A DNA stretch of 64,000 bases from Myoxocephalus aenaeus (lineage: Eukaryota; Chordata; Actinopteri; Perciformes; Cottidae): NCBI GenBank assembly GCA_038501785.1, contig JBAMJR010000013.1:457001-521000 (forward strand), written 5' to 3'. Every line of letters begins with the position of its first letter. Position 1 is the stretch's first letter. Positions 49,289-61,629 of the stretch are shown piece after piece. The position numbers and the translations under genes were made by a program. The notes under the pieces are model-generated. The model did no database searches, was not told where the DNA came from, and saw only the letters and a list, made by a program, of their open reading frames with translations.

Positions 49289-50080
49289 ATGACCACCACT
49301 GACATGAGCATGGGCAAGGTAAGCACCCGGATCGTTTCAATGTGCACTTTAAACCGAATAAACATTAGATTTGCTAAATCAAATAATCTCCATGCTTTTA
49401 CTAACAACCCAACGTATATACTAATGCATCCCTTGTTTTCAGATCATCTTCTACGAGGACAGGAACTTCCAGGGTCGCTCCTATGAGTGCATGAGCGACT
49501 GCTCTGACATGACCTCCTACCTGAGCAGGTGCCAGTCCTGCAGGGTGGAGAGCGGCTGCTTCATGGTCTACGACCGCTCCAACTACATGGGGAACCAGTA
49601 CTTCATGAGGAGGGGCGAGTACGCCGACTACCAGAACATGATGGGCATGAGCGGTGGTATGAGTGGCGTCAAGTCTTGCCGTATGATCCCCATGGTAGGT
49701 TTAAAACACCATCCGTCACACTATGTTTCTACTTCGGGTGACAACCCCCACGAAACTTGATATTAAGATATTTCTTTTTTCATTCTCTCTCCAAAAAACA
49801 ACAGCACAGGGGACAGTTCAGGATGAAGATCTACGAGAGGGAGAACTTCGGTGGTCAGAGTCACGAGCTGATGGACGACTGCGACAACATCATGGACCGT
49901 TACCGCATGAACGACTGCCAGTCCTGCCACGTGATGGACGGCCACTGGCTGATGTACGAGCAGCCCCAGTACAGAGGCAAGATGATGTACATGAGGCCCG
50001 GAGAGTACAGGAGCTTCAGGGACATGGGCATGAGCGGCATGAGGTTCATGAGCATGAGGCGCATCACTGACATGTGCTAA
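49289..50080 (+). CDS. crygm: Gamma-crystallin M, copy 12
   Basis: Lens structural protein outside the array block. Exons are 49289-49318 (MTTTDMSMGK, 10 residues), 49443-49694 and 49805-50080, giving 185 residues. Exon 2 begins IIFYEDRNFQGR and has the long loop MGMSGGMSGVKSC. Exon 3 ends TDMC, as in copy 1, and intron 2 is the copy 1 class, so copies 1 and 12 look like close relatives that flank the array. The exon 1 peptide is intermediate between MGK and the 11-residue array form. AATAAA is at 50097-50102. Confidence 0.95.
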
Positions 50081-50102
50081 GCATTTTCATTTTTGAAATA
50101 AA

Positions 50103-51550
50103 AATGTGAAAGATAAAACAAAAACGTGAGATTGTGACTTGTTCTTCTCCTGTTTTACAAATGTTTAACAATGTGAATCCGAATATAAAGAGGTACCGAA
50201 ACCAAGCACATTCACAACTTTACATTAAATCATGTTTCATAATCATGAAAAAAATAATAATAAAAGAAATAAATGATGGTTGACCGAATACATTGTAAAA
50301 CCATACATCAACAGATAAACATTGAAGAGTAAAGAAATACATTTTATATTTAAAAAAATCTGCATACAGAACATGTAAAAAAAACAACATTTGTTTAGCA
50401 AACCCAAATTAAGCAAATCACAGTAACATTTTAGAAGTATTTTAATTATTATTACAAATGATTTAGTTTGAGTAACAGGTTATGAAGCTGTACATATACA
50501 ACGAGAAAACAGTGTATAATGTAATTCCTTCCTTCTACGTATGAGATACAAAACGTGTGAGATTCTGACCTATGTGACCTTGTTTTAGAGGTATTTATGA
50601 GGTTTTCAGCCCTGGAACAGCTTGAGTGAGGCTCTGTTCAATACTATGCAATGTTCCTTATCTTCAATTAGTATGTATCATCATTATTGTATTATTTTAT
50701 TGGCATTCATTTAACCAGATCAAAATCTCATTGTGACTGAAATCTCGTTTCAAGACAGACCTGGCCGAGAAGGCGCCATAAAATATAACAAAAACAACAG
50801 TTTACATGATATAAAGAGTACAAACAATATCCAGTGAAGAGTCTCTCACTAAAATAAAATACAAACAATACATTTCAATGTACAGTATAGTTCACTATCT
50901 CCTGGGTGTCCATCTTTGTAGTGATGTATAAATATGATACACCATACTACACTTAAAGTACTCCACCATGTAATAGACAAAGTATATTGCAATTGTATTT
51001 GCAAATGATGCAGATCCACTACTGTAATTATGTAAACAGATGATAACAACATTCAACATGCATTAGTTAGTTGTGTACAAATAATTTCAAATCTAAAACA
51101 AGCTGATAACATATTATAAAAACAAATAACGAAGGTTGCCATAGGTCAAACAGGTATTTGTTGCATCCTTTATAGAATTCATGCACACATTTCAAAATAG
51201 CCCCAGCACCTTTGTATGAGCACTTGCCATCAAGGACGTTCAAGGTTACATTATTGTTTGAAACATGTTTTTTTGTGTCTGTCCAGCATAAACAATTGTA
51301 CTAACAGAATAAATCCACACTATACCTTAAAGATGTTTCAGACTTTGAATCTTTTTTTCCTCTACAGTATATTACTTCTTAAAAAAAAAAGAAGAAAAAA
51401 GAAAGATTTGAATCATCGTAATAGTTAAAGTAATCACAAATTGAACCGACAGATACAGAAGCCATTTGATCTAGAATGAGAGAGCCTGTGTGAGGATGCA
51501 TAACAACCCTTTCCCATCAGCATTCACAAACAGAGGGTCTAACGCTGCAT
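50103..51550. other. Spacer between copies 12 and 13
   Basis: AT-rich; no mobile element or gene recognised. Confidence 0.6.
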
Positions 51551-51552
51551 GG

Positions 51553-51615
51553 TGCTGACTCAGGAATTCTAAACAATGGTGCCATGGACTGTTTGGATGC
51601 ACGTTAGGTATAAAA
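51553..51615 (+). promoter_or_regulatory. Copy 13 promoter: best Maf site, Sox-like and TATA
   Basis: TGCTGACTCAGG (51553-51564) matches the T-MARE consensus over ten or more bases. AACAATGG is at 51572-51579 and TATAAAA at 51609-51615. It is the clearest version of the shared module. Confidence 0.75.
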
Positions 51616-51669
51616 AAGGCTTCAATCCAGGATAGGATTGCTATAGCATCAGTCAATCTACCAGCCACC

Positions 51670-52537
51670 ATGCACGGCAAGGTGAGTGGACCGTGGATAT
51701 TCTGCTAGAACTGTTGCTCTTATAATGTTTTTCTTTTTTCATTCAGTCTTTGCTTTGCAGTATTTATATGTTGTAAAGAATTGTGCAAAGAAAAGCCTCG
51801 TTTTTTACCACTGTTACCTCGCTAGATAATTGTTCCATAACGATAGCTGTTTAGATCAGGGTGGATGTTGGTACCCGGCCATCCCCAATGTGTGACACTG
51901 ACCTTGGGGCTGTCGCTGTGTTGGATTCTAGATCATCTTTTACGAGGACAAGAACTTCCAGGGTCGCTCCTATGAGACCAACAGCGACTGCGCTGACATG
52001 GCCTCCCACCTGAGCAGGTGCCACTCCTGCAAGGTGGAGAGCGGCTGCTTCATGGTCTACGACCGCCCCAACTACCTGGGAAGCCAGTACTTCATGAGAA
52101 GGGGAGAGTACTCCGACTACCAGCGCATGATGGGTTTCGGTGACTGCATCAGGTCCTGTCGTAATATCCCCATGGTATGACGATCAAGAAATACTGCAAA
52201 CCTCAAATGACTTCGATGCTTCCTTCACAATGACTAATCCCTACGTATTTACTCTTCACAGCACAAAGGGTCCTACAAAGTGAGGCTCTACGAGAGGGAG
52301 AACTTCGGCGGTCAGATGAACGAGCTGAACGACGACTGCGACAACATCCAGGACCGTTACCGCATGAACGACTGCCAGTCCTGCAACGTGATGGACGGCC
52401 ACTGGCTGATGTACGAGCAGCCCCAGTACAGAGGCAAGCAGATGTACATGAGGCCCGGAGAGTACAAGAGCTTCAGGGACATGGGATACGATGGAATGAG
52501 ATTCAGCTCCATCCGACGCATCACTGACTCCTGTTAA
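51670..52537 (+). CDS. crygm: Gamma-crystallin M, copy 13 (divergent)
   Basis: Lens structural protein, more diverged than the array copies. Exons are 51670-51681 (MHGK), 51932-52174 and 52262-52537, giving 176 residues. The exon 2 acceptor is TAG rather than CAG. Exon 2 has ETNSDCADMASHLSRCHSC, KVESGCFMVYDRPNYLG and MGFGDCIRSCRNIPM. Exon 3 begins HKGSYKVRLYEREN and has GGQMNELNDDCDNIQDRYR, GYDGMRFSSIRR and TDSC at the end. It is less Met-rich than the array proteins. From DRYRMNDCQSC to RPGEY the DNA is nearly the same as in other copies although the flanks differ, which suggests conversion of the exon 3 core. AATAAA is at 52572-52577. Confidence 0.94.
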
Positions 52538-52577
52538 CTTCACATATTGATGTTTTAAAACAAAACTCAAAAATAAA

Positions 52578-54970
52578 GTAAAAATCCACATTCAACACGG
52601 TGTACGTCCTCTTCATTGTTGTTCATTTCTTTCATTCGATTTAATTGTGTGTATTGCGTAATTTGAATGCAATATTTGAATAGAAATATATATATTTGTT
52701 CTGTGATCCTCAATCATTAACAACCTCATATCATCACCTAAAGGAGTTCTTGCAAATTCTATAAATATCATTCGTAATATATAATGGTTTATCAGAAGAC
52801 ATAAAGGGAAATGCCTCTATTCCTCTTCTTTAAATTTAAGTTATTGTTAGTAATTAAGTAAAAAATTATCTCTCAGTATTCAGTAAAAAAAAAGTTGTTA
52901 CTGATTCTGTAGTTGTTACAGATTAAAACTATTTTAAAGAGTTGCTTTGAGTATAATAGGTAAGGTTAGAGAAGTAAAAAGGTTATTTATCACATCAAAT
53001 ATCACATACTGTGTGCCGATATTACTGTTAATACTATTAATAATCCATGAGTGATGTGCGGCACATATTCCTCAGAAAAGTACAAGACACATTTCCCAAA
53101 GGGCACAACTAATTATATCATATCATTAACTGCCACCTCTTCAATAAGTGGTTTGAGCAATTAAATAATCTGTCAGCCCTTTTACTGTCACTGCTCCTTT
53201 GTGTTTTTTCTCTTTATACGTAGAGCCATGTAACTCAATGTCGAGCACCAAGGTTATTTCAACACATTCTAATGTTAACCCGTCACATACTGCCGCTTTG
53301 TCGGACCCACTGGCGTCACTTTGTCACGTACACGTGGTTGACATTGTGAATTTAAACAAAAGCACTTAGGTTTATGCAACAAAACCACTGAGGTAATTAT
53401 GGTCCCTTCAAAACAACTCAAACACTTTGGGACACGATTGAAAGTCCTGTGTTTGTGTGACCCATACTCCCTGGGTGGTGTTTATATTGTGGCATCACGC
53501 ATCAGTTTCTCTCAGCGTCTGATAATGACGCAGGTGGGTTTACATTGTAGTTACTTCAAATTAAATTCAGATTCAATCATTGTGTTGTTAATTGTCTGAA
53601 TTTCAAATAATAAGCCACTATAAAGCTTGTGCGCTCTAATTCTTTGTCCAGCTCACTGAGCCTGAGCTGTGACAGTAACAATGAAACATTGATGCTACTT
53701 TCTTGCATTCGCACCCGTTTTTGTTTTTATATCAGACATCGAATCTGCCCAAGACTTATCAGGTTATTATGATATATGTATGTTTTGACTGTTTATTTTT
53801 TATAACAGAGAGAAATAATTAAAGCCTTCCCAGGGTTCTTTGTCGACACAGAAATGTATATTTATTTGCATATAAGTGAGGGTAAATCTTGTTATACATG
53901 ACCAACAGGTGTATTTTGTTACCAACGTTTGTCAATGCAAGACTGTTCAGTGTTCTCTATTATTAATTGTTTTTACAAACTTTCTAATTGGTTGTTCGTA
54001 AAGGGATAACCCTTCGAATGAATTTCTATATATCAGTTAAAGGTGTGGGTAAATTGTGATTATTATTATTATTATAAAAAAACTGAATAAGAAATTGTGT
54101 GTGATTAATTGTATTCCAGATTTGAAAAGACAAAGGAATGTTCATTTTAATGTATTAACTATTTGTGTGACTGAAACATATACATACGTCTGTAAACTAT
54201 TTGAAGATTGTGTTTTAACAATAAATAAAAGAAGAAGAGGTCAGCTGGTTTTGCTTGCTGTATATTGTTCAAACCATGAAATGCATTGCCATCAATCACT
54301 CGTCGGATTCAAAGGGAATACATTATAAAATACTATTATTGTGGTAGATTATAATTAGAACAAATAAAATGAATAAAAACATTTTCTAAATTAAAAAATT
54401 CTAAATAAACTAAATAGTTTATTTAGAGTTAAGCACATAACTTAAATATTAAACATAATGTGTATCACATAAACACATAAATGATTATCATATTAATATG
54501 CAAAACAAAACATCAAGATATATTCATTTAGAATTTTTTATTTTTTTTTAAACATATTTCCTGGTGGATTGTAGTGACTGTTTGAAATCTGTAATATGGT
54601 TTAAGCTCAGAAATCATATAAATGTTTCATGTGGCTCTAATGTTCATGTTTTTATATATAAAGGTGTACATTAATCACATTTAATCCAATCAACAAGTTA
54701 CAGTTTATTCACTGCTAACAATACAGAGGGGGAACAATCCTCAGGTGTGTTTTATTTTAATTTACCCATTAAAAACATCAGATTAGAGGTGACATATTTA
54801 ATTAATGAGCCCTTCAAAGAAAGGTACAGTATGTTTTTTTGGGGGGGAAAACACGTCCTCTGTTGTTCAGCAGCACAGACAATGGTCCTCTCACAAATGC
54901 AACCACCGCAAATCACGATCTGTTGAAGGTCACTTTGAATTGAACTGTACATGGGGGGCCTCTGCACCGC
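52578..54970. other. Spacer between copies 13 and 14
   Basis: AT-rich; small ORFs (53399-54328) are unsupported. Nothing else recognised. Confidence 0.6.
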
Positions 54971-54972
54971 GC

Positions 54973-55036
54973 TGCTCTGTCAGGAATTTGAACAATGGGG
55001 TCATGCATCGTCTGGCCCACGAGGTCAGGTATAAAA
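54973..55036 (+). promoter_or_regulatory. Copy 14 promoter: Maf-like, Sox-like and TATA elements
   Basis: TGCTCTGTCAGG (54973-54984), AACAATGG (54991-54998) and TATAAAA (55030-55036), with the same order and spacing as copies 1, 2, 12 and 13. Confidence 0.68.
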
Positions 55037-55100
55037 GCAACGGGGGGACATCGAGAAAAGCGTGCAGTCCCTTTGAGCCAAATCAGTAGTACCTGCAACC

Positions 55101-55904
55101 ATGACCATGGGCAAGGTGTGTACAGCTTTAGATTCGGATTGCTAACATTTTTAATCAAATTATGAGTGACGATATATATATATTTATATTTAAAAAAAAG
55201 TACTTTATATAATCAGTACACTGTTATCATTGTGGTTTCTTTTTTTTCTCCAGATCATCTTCTACGAGGACAGGAACTTCCAGGGTCGTTCCTATGAGAC
55301 CAGCAGCGACTGCGCTGACATGACCTCCTACCTGAGCAGGTGTCACTCCTGCAAGGTGGAGAGCGGCTGCTTCATGGTCTACGACCGCCCCAACTACATG
55401 GGGAACCAGTACTTCGTCAGGAGGGGAGAGTACTCCGACTACCAGCGCATGGGCATGAGCGACTGCATCAAGTCTTGCCGCATGATCCCCATGGTACTGT
55501 GTGATTTCATGTTCATTTGATATTACACATTAGATTACATTGTAACCTTATTACGTTATTTGAAGGAGGATTTCAGAGACTTCAAGTTCACGTCAAAGTA
55601 CCTTCATGTTCCCTTCAATTTACAGCACAGAGGCCAGTTCAGGATGAAGATCTACGAGAGGGAGAACTTCGGTGGTCAGAGTCACGAGCTGATGGACGAC
55701 TGCGACAACATGATGGACCGTTACCGCATGAACGACTGCCAGTCCAGCCACGTGATGGACGGCCACTGGCTGATGTACGAGCAGCCCCAGTACAGAGGCA
55801 AGCAGATGTACCTGAGGCCCGGAGAGTACAGGAGCTTCAAGGACATGGGCATGAGCGGCATGAAGTTCATGAGCATGAAGCGCATCATGGACTCTTGTTA
55901 TTAG
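55101..55904 (+). CDS. crygm: Gamma-crystallin M, copy 14
   Basis: Lens structural protein. Exons are 55101-55115 (MTMGK), 55254-55493 and 55626-55904, giving 177 residues. Exon 2 is the shortest here (80 codons), with a one-residue deletion in YQRMGMSDCIKSC, and it resembles copy 13 in SSDCADM and CHSCKVESGC. FVRRGEY replaces the usual FMRRGEY. In exon 3 the conserved DCQSC is DCQSS, losing a Cys, and the end is IMDSCY. Intron 2 is a different, longer sequence (132 bp). AATAAA is at 55933-55938. It is the last + strand crystallin and is convergent with copy 15. Confidence 0.95.
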
Positions 55905-56180
55905 ATCACAAATGTATAGAAGCAAGATTTTAAATAAAATCCAATGATTCTCTTTTAAATGAATTCTTCCGTTACTTTTTTATGTGATCTGAAACTCATA
56001 CAACAAAGGACAACCTAAACTCACGGTGAAGAGGTTTACACACATAGGAAAACTATAGACTAGAATAATATGTATTTCAAAGGTTTTAGGTTTTACCATA
56101 TTTAAAGTTAGTTGGTTGAAGCAAAACCATGATACAATTATTCAATATCTAGTAGATATTGTTTTATATATTAAATACTA

Positions 56181-56188
56181 TGTATATG

Positions 56189-56262
<74 letters not shown>
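56181..56262. repeat. (TA)n/(TG) microsatellite
   Basis: About 80 bp of TA repeats with a few G interruptions. Confidence 0.95.
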
Positions 56263-56263
<1 letters not shown>

Positions 56264-59080
56264 AAATAATACTTAAAAGATTAATATCATATACACTGAT
56301 GCTGCTGTTAGGGGTTGTTCTGTTTCATCCTTTATCATTTACTTCATGAGTAAAATGCAGACATATGTAAACATCAATAATAGATACAGTAGGAATTAGA
56401 TTTTAAAGGATTAATGTTAGCGAGGGGAATTCATTTAGATAAAATACACCAGTATGTATTGATAAGTGCCCCTTAATGGTACATGGTGGTTTCTCTTTGT
56501 AGTAAATTAAAAACATTTATTGTGGTAATGGGTCAATAAACATACAAAAATAAAAAATGTAGGTGGTTGAATGCACACAAAGTTTAAGAAAATGTAAGTC
56601 TTGCATTTGCAAAAGTGAATAAAAGTAAGTTAACCTGTTTTCCTACATTTGATTCTCAACAAAAGCATATAATTTTCCTGCCAATAACATTTTGTTCATG
56701 ACTATCACAATGTATCATCTTATAAGACTGATCACACACCTTACTGTGCTTATAATACAGTAAAGTGAATTATAGTCATATTTTTCACATCACTGCTAAA
56801 TGTATCTATTCTGAATGAATGAATAGCAACAGAATAAATAGCTGAGCAATATCTGAATATTTTATATATTTCCTTTTGGTTCTTATAACTGGGTGTACAT
56901 CATACTGTAGATTATGTACTGCACATAATCATTTCTGATTTACACATGTATGTTGTTAAGAGAGAAAACATCCAGCTTTTTCTTCACAACTAAATAATAA
57001 ACACTTTTGACGAGTAAAAACAATTGCATCCAGATTTTCAAAAAAGCAGACTTTCAAAACAATTGATTTGCATTACCGTGTTTTTATTCTAAGAGAACAT
57101 ACAAGAGCTACGCTTGCCCAACAGAGTTACATTGTTGCACACAATGGGGAAAGGTGCGCCATTTTTGTTTCGCTCGTAGTCTTTTTGTCATTCACCAGAG
57201 TTTGATTTATAGAACAATAAACATTTTGTGGGAGTCAGTAGTCAGTACGTTGAATGACAGAGCGAGCAATGTAGTATGTTGAGCGACAGTTATTGAAAGT
57301 CATGTGGTATGACGACTAATAAGTAAGAAAATCTTTGCGCTGGATGGATCCAACAAACACAGGACTTTCACCCATGAGACTTCTGTCGTGTCCTTTGTGA
57401 AAGTAAAAGTTGACTTTCTGATAATTAGGTAACATTGTTAGGATTGTACATATTGCCACAGTAAGAAAATCTGTTAAACGCAGTTGTTATTTGTATATGC
57501 CAGTTATGTTTAAATGTTACGTTGTTACATTGTTACATTGTGATTTTAACACTAACTTCTTTGATCTTTTTTCTAACCTAATTTAGTAGTTTTGTTGCAC
57601 AAACCTAACCTAACCTAACCAGCCATTTTACAAGGATACAAGGCAGATATGAAACCTACACAGGGCTGTGTATATTCCAACCTATCAATGAGCAGCGCGG
57701 GTTAAGAGCACAGCAGCCCCATCACAACGTTAGCATATTTAAAAATATTGTTGTTTGTCAGCTACACCGTATTGTTTCCTCAAAATATACCAAATCCTAA
57801 ATATGTTGGAGTAAATACAGAATATATTAGGTATCAGTCATACAAAATAAACAGCTAATAATAAACAGTGGTACCTCACCATCTGTGTAAACACAGGGTT
57901 CTGACCAGTTCGCTAGAAGCTAACAACTAATGTTCCTGTCTGAGCTAACGTTTAGGTTTCTTTCCTGAGATGAGAATATTACAAAATATAGAAACCTTAT
58001 TTGTTATATTTCTTTTAATTATTTCCATCCCGACAACAATCAATAAATTAAATCCTCTCATTAGGTGTCACCAGAGTGCTCCACAAGCAGCTAGCTTAAC
58101 AGCCATTAGTGCTAACAATAGCCATGTTCGTTGTTTACGTTCATGATGAAAATTTGGAAGAGAGACTTTGGTGGAAGGCCTGAAGGGACGGGCTGTCTGT
58201 GTTTCTAACTTAGTGACTTTCTCGCTAGATTTAGTCATACAAAATAAACAGCTAATAATAAACAGTGGTACCTCACCATCTGTGTAAACACAGGATTCTG
58301 ACCAGCTTGCTTGAAGCTAACAACTAATGTTCCTGTCTGAGCTAACGTTTAGGTTTCTTTCCTGAGATGAGAATATTACAAAATATAGAAACCTTATTTG
58401 TTATATGTATTTTAATTATTTCCATCCCGACAACAATCAATAAATTAAATCCTCTCTTCGCTCATTGCGCGTCACCAGAGTGCTCCACAAGCAGCTAGCT
58501 TAACAGCCGTTAGTGCTAACAATAGCCATGTTCGTTGTTTACATTCATGATGAAACTTTGGAGGAGTGGCTTTGGTGGAAGGCCTGAAGGGACAGCTGTC
58601 GGTGTTTCTAACTTAGAGACTTTCTCGCTAGATTTAGCGACTTTTGTAGGCGTAGCAACACTGAGCTGGGTTTTTAGGTAACCATGCTAGTGACATACGA
58701 AGTTGCGTACTTAGCCAAGTGTTGATATCTTTGAACAAAAACTTGATTCCTCTCATTTTTACGGCCATTATTATATTTAATTTCATATTTATTTTATTGT
58801 ATTAATGTTTTTAAATGTTTAGTTTCTTCATATCTGGGACATTTGACATTGTCTTGTATCTATTTTACTACTATTTTACTAGATTTCTTGTAGAGTAAAG
58901 ATATTATTTTGATGTAAGCTTTTAAAAGGGTTAGAAAAACTTAAAAATCAATTACCAATGTTCAGTGTAGAATTGTGGTGATGGGATTCAATAAGGTATT
59001 TCAACAGCTCAGGACAAACCACAAAAAGGAAGGATGCGTGCCTGACAACAGAGCTACAGTATGAATTACACGTTGTTTTT
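56263..59080. other. Convergent spacer between copies 14 and 15
   Basis: AT-rich. Holds a tandem duplication at 57837-58637 and four AACCT units at 57602-57620. No gene recognised. Confidence 0.6.
57837..58637. repeat. Tandem duplication, about 400 bp unit, two copies
   Basis: Both copies begin GTCATACAAAATAAACAGC (57837 and 58234) and end near CTCGCTAGATTTAG; they differ at scattered sites and a few indels. Confidence 0.9.
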
Positions 59081-59105
59081 ATTTACTGAAGTCAAAGACA
59101 GAAGT

Positions 59106-59868
59106 CTAGCACATATCAGTGACGCGCCTCATGCTCATGAACCTCATGCCGCTCATGCCCATGTCCCTGAAGCTCCTGTACTCTCCGGGCCTCATGTACA
59201 TCATCCTGCCTCTGTACTGGGGCTGCTCGTACATCAGCCAGTGGCCGTCCATCACGTGGCAGGACTGGCAGTCGTTCATGCGGTAACGGTCCATGATGTT
59301 GTCACAGTCGTCCATCAGCTCGTTCATCTGACCACCGAAGTTCTCCCTCTCGTAGATCCTCATCCTGAACTGTCCTCTGTGCTGTAATACAATACAGTAA
59401 AGATGTCAATATGGGCACACATTTTTAGACTGAAAAGTAAGTGTATCAAATGTGAAAGGGATGTGAAGATGAGGTCTCGTACTTGGGGGATCATCCTGCA
59501 GGACCTGATGGAGTCGAACATCATTCCCATGCTCATCATGCGCTGCATATCTTGGTACTCGCCCCTCCTCATGAAGAACTGCTGACCCATGTAGCTGGGA
59601 CGCTCGTAGACCATGAAGCAGCCGCTCTCCACCCTGCAGGACTGGCACCTGCTCAGGTAGGAGGACATGTCAGAGCAGTCGCTCATGCACTCATAAGAGC
59701 GACCCTGGAAGTTCTTCTCCTCGTAAAAGATGATCTGAAATGGAGAACAGAGGAAAGATTTTGTGTAAGATGGTGTTCTTATCAGCATGTACCTTAAACG
59801 TTGATGCATTTCGCTGAGTAAAGACACACTTGTGAAAACACAAGTAAACATCCCATTACCTTGCCCAT
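59106..59868 (-). CDS. crygm: Gamma-crystallin M, copy 15 (minus strand)
   Basis: Lens structural protein on the - strand. Exons in transcript order are 59868-59860 (MGK), 59734-59483 and 59381-59106, giving 178 residues with a TAG stop. Exon 2 has YMGQQFFMRRGEYQDMQRM and MSMGMMFDSIRSCRMIPQ: a distinct Met-rich loop, and Gln as the last residue instead of Met. Exon 3 has FRMRIYERENFGGQMNEL and then, from DCQSC onward, is almost base-for-base like copy 1 through RFMSMRR, ending VTDMC. A long + strand ORF through exon 3 is only its shadow. The poly(A) signal TTTATT (AATAAA on -) is at 59088-59093. Confidence 0.95.
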
Positions 59869-59936
59869 GATGGTGGTTTAGGTGGTTCTCAGTTGATGGT
59901 TCAACTTGCTCTGCTAACTCCATGACTGCATCGCCT

Positions 59937-60002
59937 TTTTATACCAAACCCCAGGCACCATGATGTGTTGTTATTCAAATGTCCAAAGCTGATGAATTAG
60001 CA
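59937..60002 (-). promoter_or_regulatory. Copy 15 promoter: TATA, SOX/POU-like and Maf-like sites
   Basis: On the - strand, TATAAAA is at 59943-59937. Upstream, the + strand reads TGTTGTTATTCAAAT (59966-59980), close to a SOX-POU composite site. TGCTAATTCATCAGC (60002-59988 on -) is a MARE-like imperfect palindrome about 59 bp before the TATA. Confidence 0.55.
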
Positions 60003-60009
60003 GTATGAC

Positions 60010-61625
60010 TTTTGCTGAACGGGGTCTATAAATGTGTAACAATAGTTCTCCATCCATACATTTCTGGCAGCCGTCATCTCCATTGTCTATTATAAGCATG
60101 AGCTTTGTTTGTGTGTTCCATTCTCAGTCAGAAAGTTCTCCACATATGGTCAGATCCCCACTGATGGAAAGAATAGACTGCGGGCCACTTCTGTGACAAA
60201 CCTGCGAGAAACCCAGAACCTGGACACATATTCAGTATAAACAATTTGACATACTGACATTGTAATTTTGCATAAAGTCGACTGATAACAAATCCAGTGT
60301 TGTAAATTAAAAGAATGCTTTTCCATACTTCAGAAATTTTTATTTCATTTCAAAGGCAATTTAACAATATGAGATGAGTGTAACCGCTATTTTATAAGCC
60401 CATGACTAAACAAGACACAGCAATCAAATTGCTCATATTGTAGTATGTACAAACTGCACTAATCCAAACTGATGCACATTAATTCAATTTTTTTAGCATT
60501 GAATTATTATTTAAAAAAATTATAAAAGCAAGACGATACATATGAATGTAGCGAATATTCTATTTTATGCTAATCTTTCAATTTGTGCATTAAAAAAATT
60601 GAGTGGAATTAATATATTTTCCAAAGTTTAAAATATTGCAAAAGGTTTTCACTGTTTGGCTGAGGTGGAAAGGTTGGTGTATCAATAAAAGCAAAATGGA
60701 GACACATTAAATCATGACATATGTGACATAAACTGAAACATCAGATATGTGTAAGGAGAACATGACCTTCCTCATATGGATACATGAAACACACATATTT
60801 CCACAACGCCATATTTCCATCATGTTTGCCGTATTGATTTATTTGCCAGGAATGTTTACACAAACAAGGAATTTTTCTTCTTGGCGGAAGGTGCATAATT
60901 TTTGTTGCCAATTTTCTGGACATTTATTTCAAAATTGCAGCAAATTACTTGCCCAACAATTTGGTTGCTTTCTGTTCCTACATCTCTCACATGACACTTA
61001 AAAGCTAGGATTAGCCATTAAGTGGACATGCAACTCCATAACCAAATGGGCTCGTGCAGGTCAGCCCGTGCAGGTTAGCTCGTGCAGGTTAGCTCGTGCA
61101 GGTTAGCCTCAATGATAAAACACTCAAATGCAAGTATTGAACGGGGTAGAGGGCCCTCTGAACACATTCCAACAAGTTTTTGTGAGTGGGAAGCCAGTGA
61201 CGTAACACGCACCAACATCTTTAGTCGGGAGGTTGGGATCAGGACAAGACAGCAGGGAATCGGCCATTGAAAATATGGATGCTGTATCTTTAGGCCACCC
61301 TGGAAGTTTGCATCGGACTGGTTCTCTTTAACAAAAAGTGAATGGGATGTTTCCATTGGATTTTGGATTATTGCAGAAAATAAGCTCTGTTGCAAACAAA
61401 CATGTATTCTACGAGATAATCTTCACAACTGAACACCACTTTTATGAAATTTGTAAGTGTGAATGCAATCGCTATAAGTAAAAAGGCTAAAAACAAAACT
61501 ACACCACAACTGACAAAGTGATGACGTTTAGTCATCTCATTTAGACACTTGTTAGAAAACGTCTTTTTGAAGAAACATCAAAAGCTTGAAAGTTCATGAA
61601 TGGAGATGAATTTATGTCGCAGACG
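60010..61625. other. Spacer upstream of copy 15
   Basis: No gene recognised. Contains four copies of the 14-bp unit GCTCGTGCAGGTTA at 61050-61105. Confidence 0.55.
61050..61105. repeat. Short tandem repeat, 14-bp unit, four copies
   Basis: GCTCGTGCAGGTCA, GCCCGTGCAGGTTA and then two exact GCTCGTGCAGGTTA units. Confidence 0.9.
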
Positions 61626-61629
61626 TTAA

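Noticed and set aside
56116..56349. ORF of YIYIYI type
   Set aside because: It is the translation of the TA microsatellite.
57602..57620. Telomere-like AACCT repeats
   Set aside because: Only four units and not the vertebrate hexamer; too short to call an interstitial telomere.
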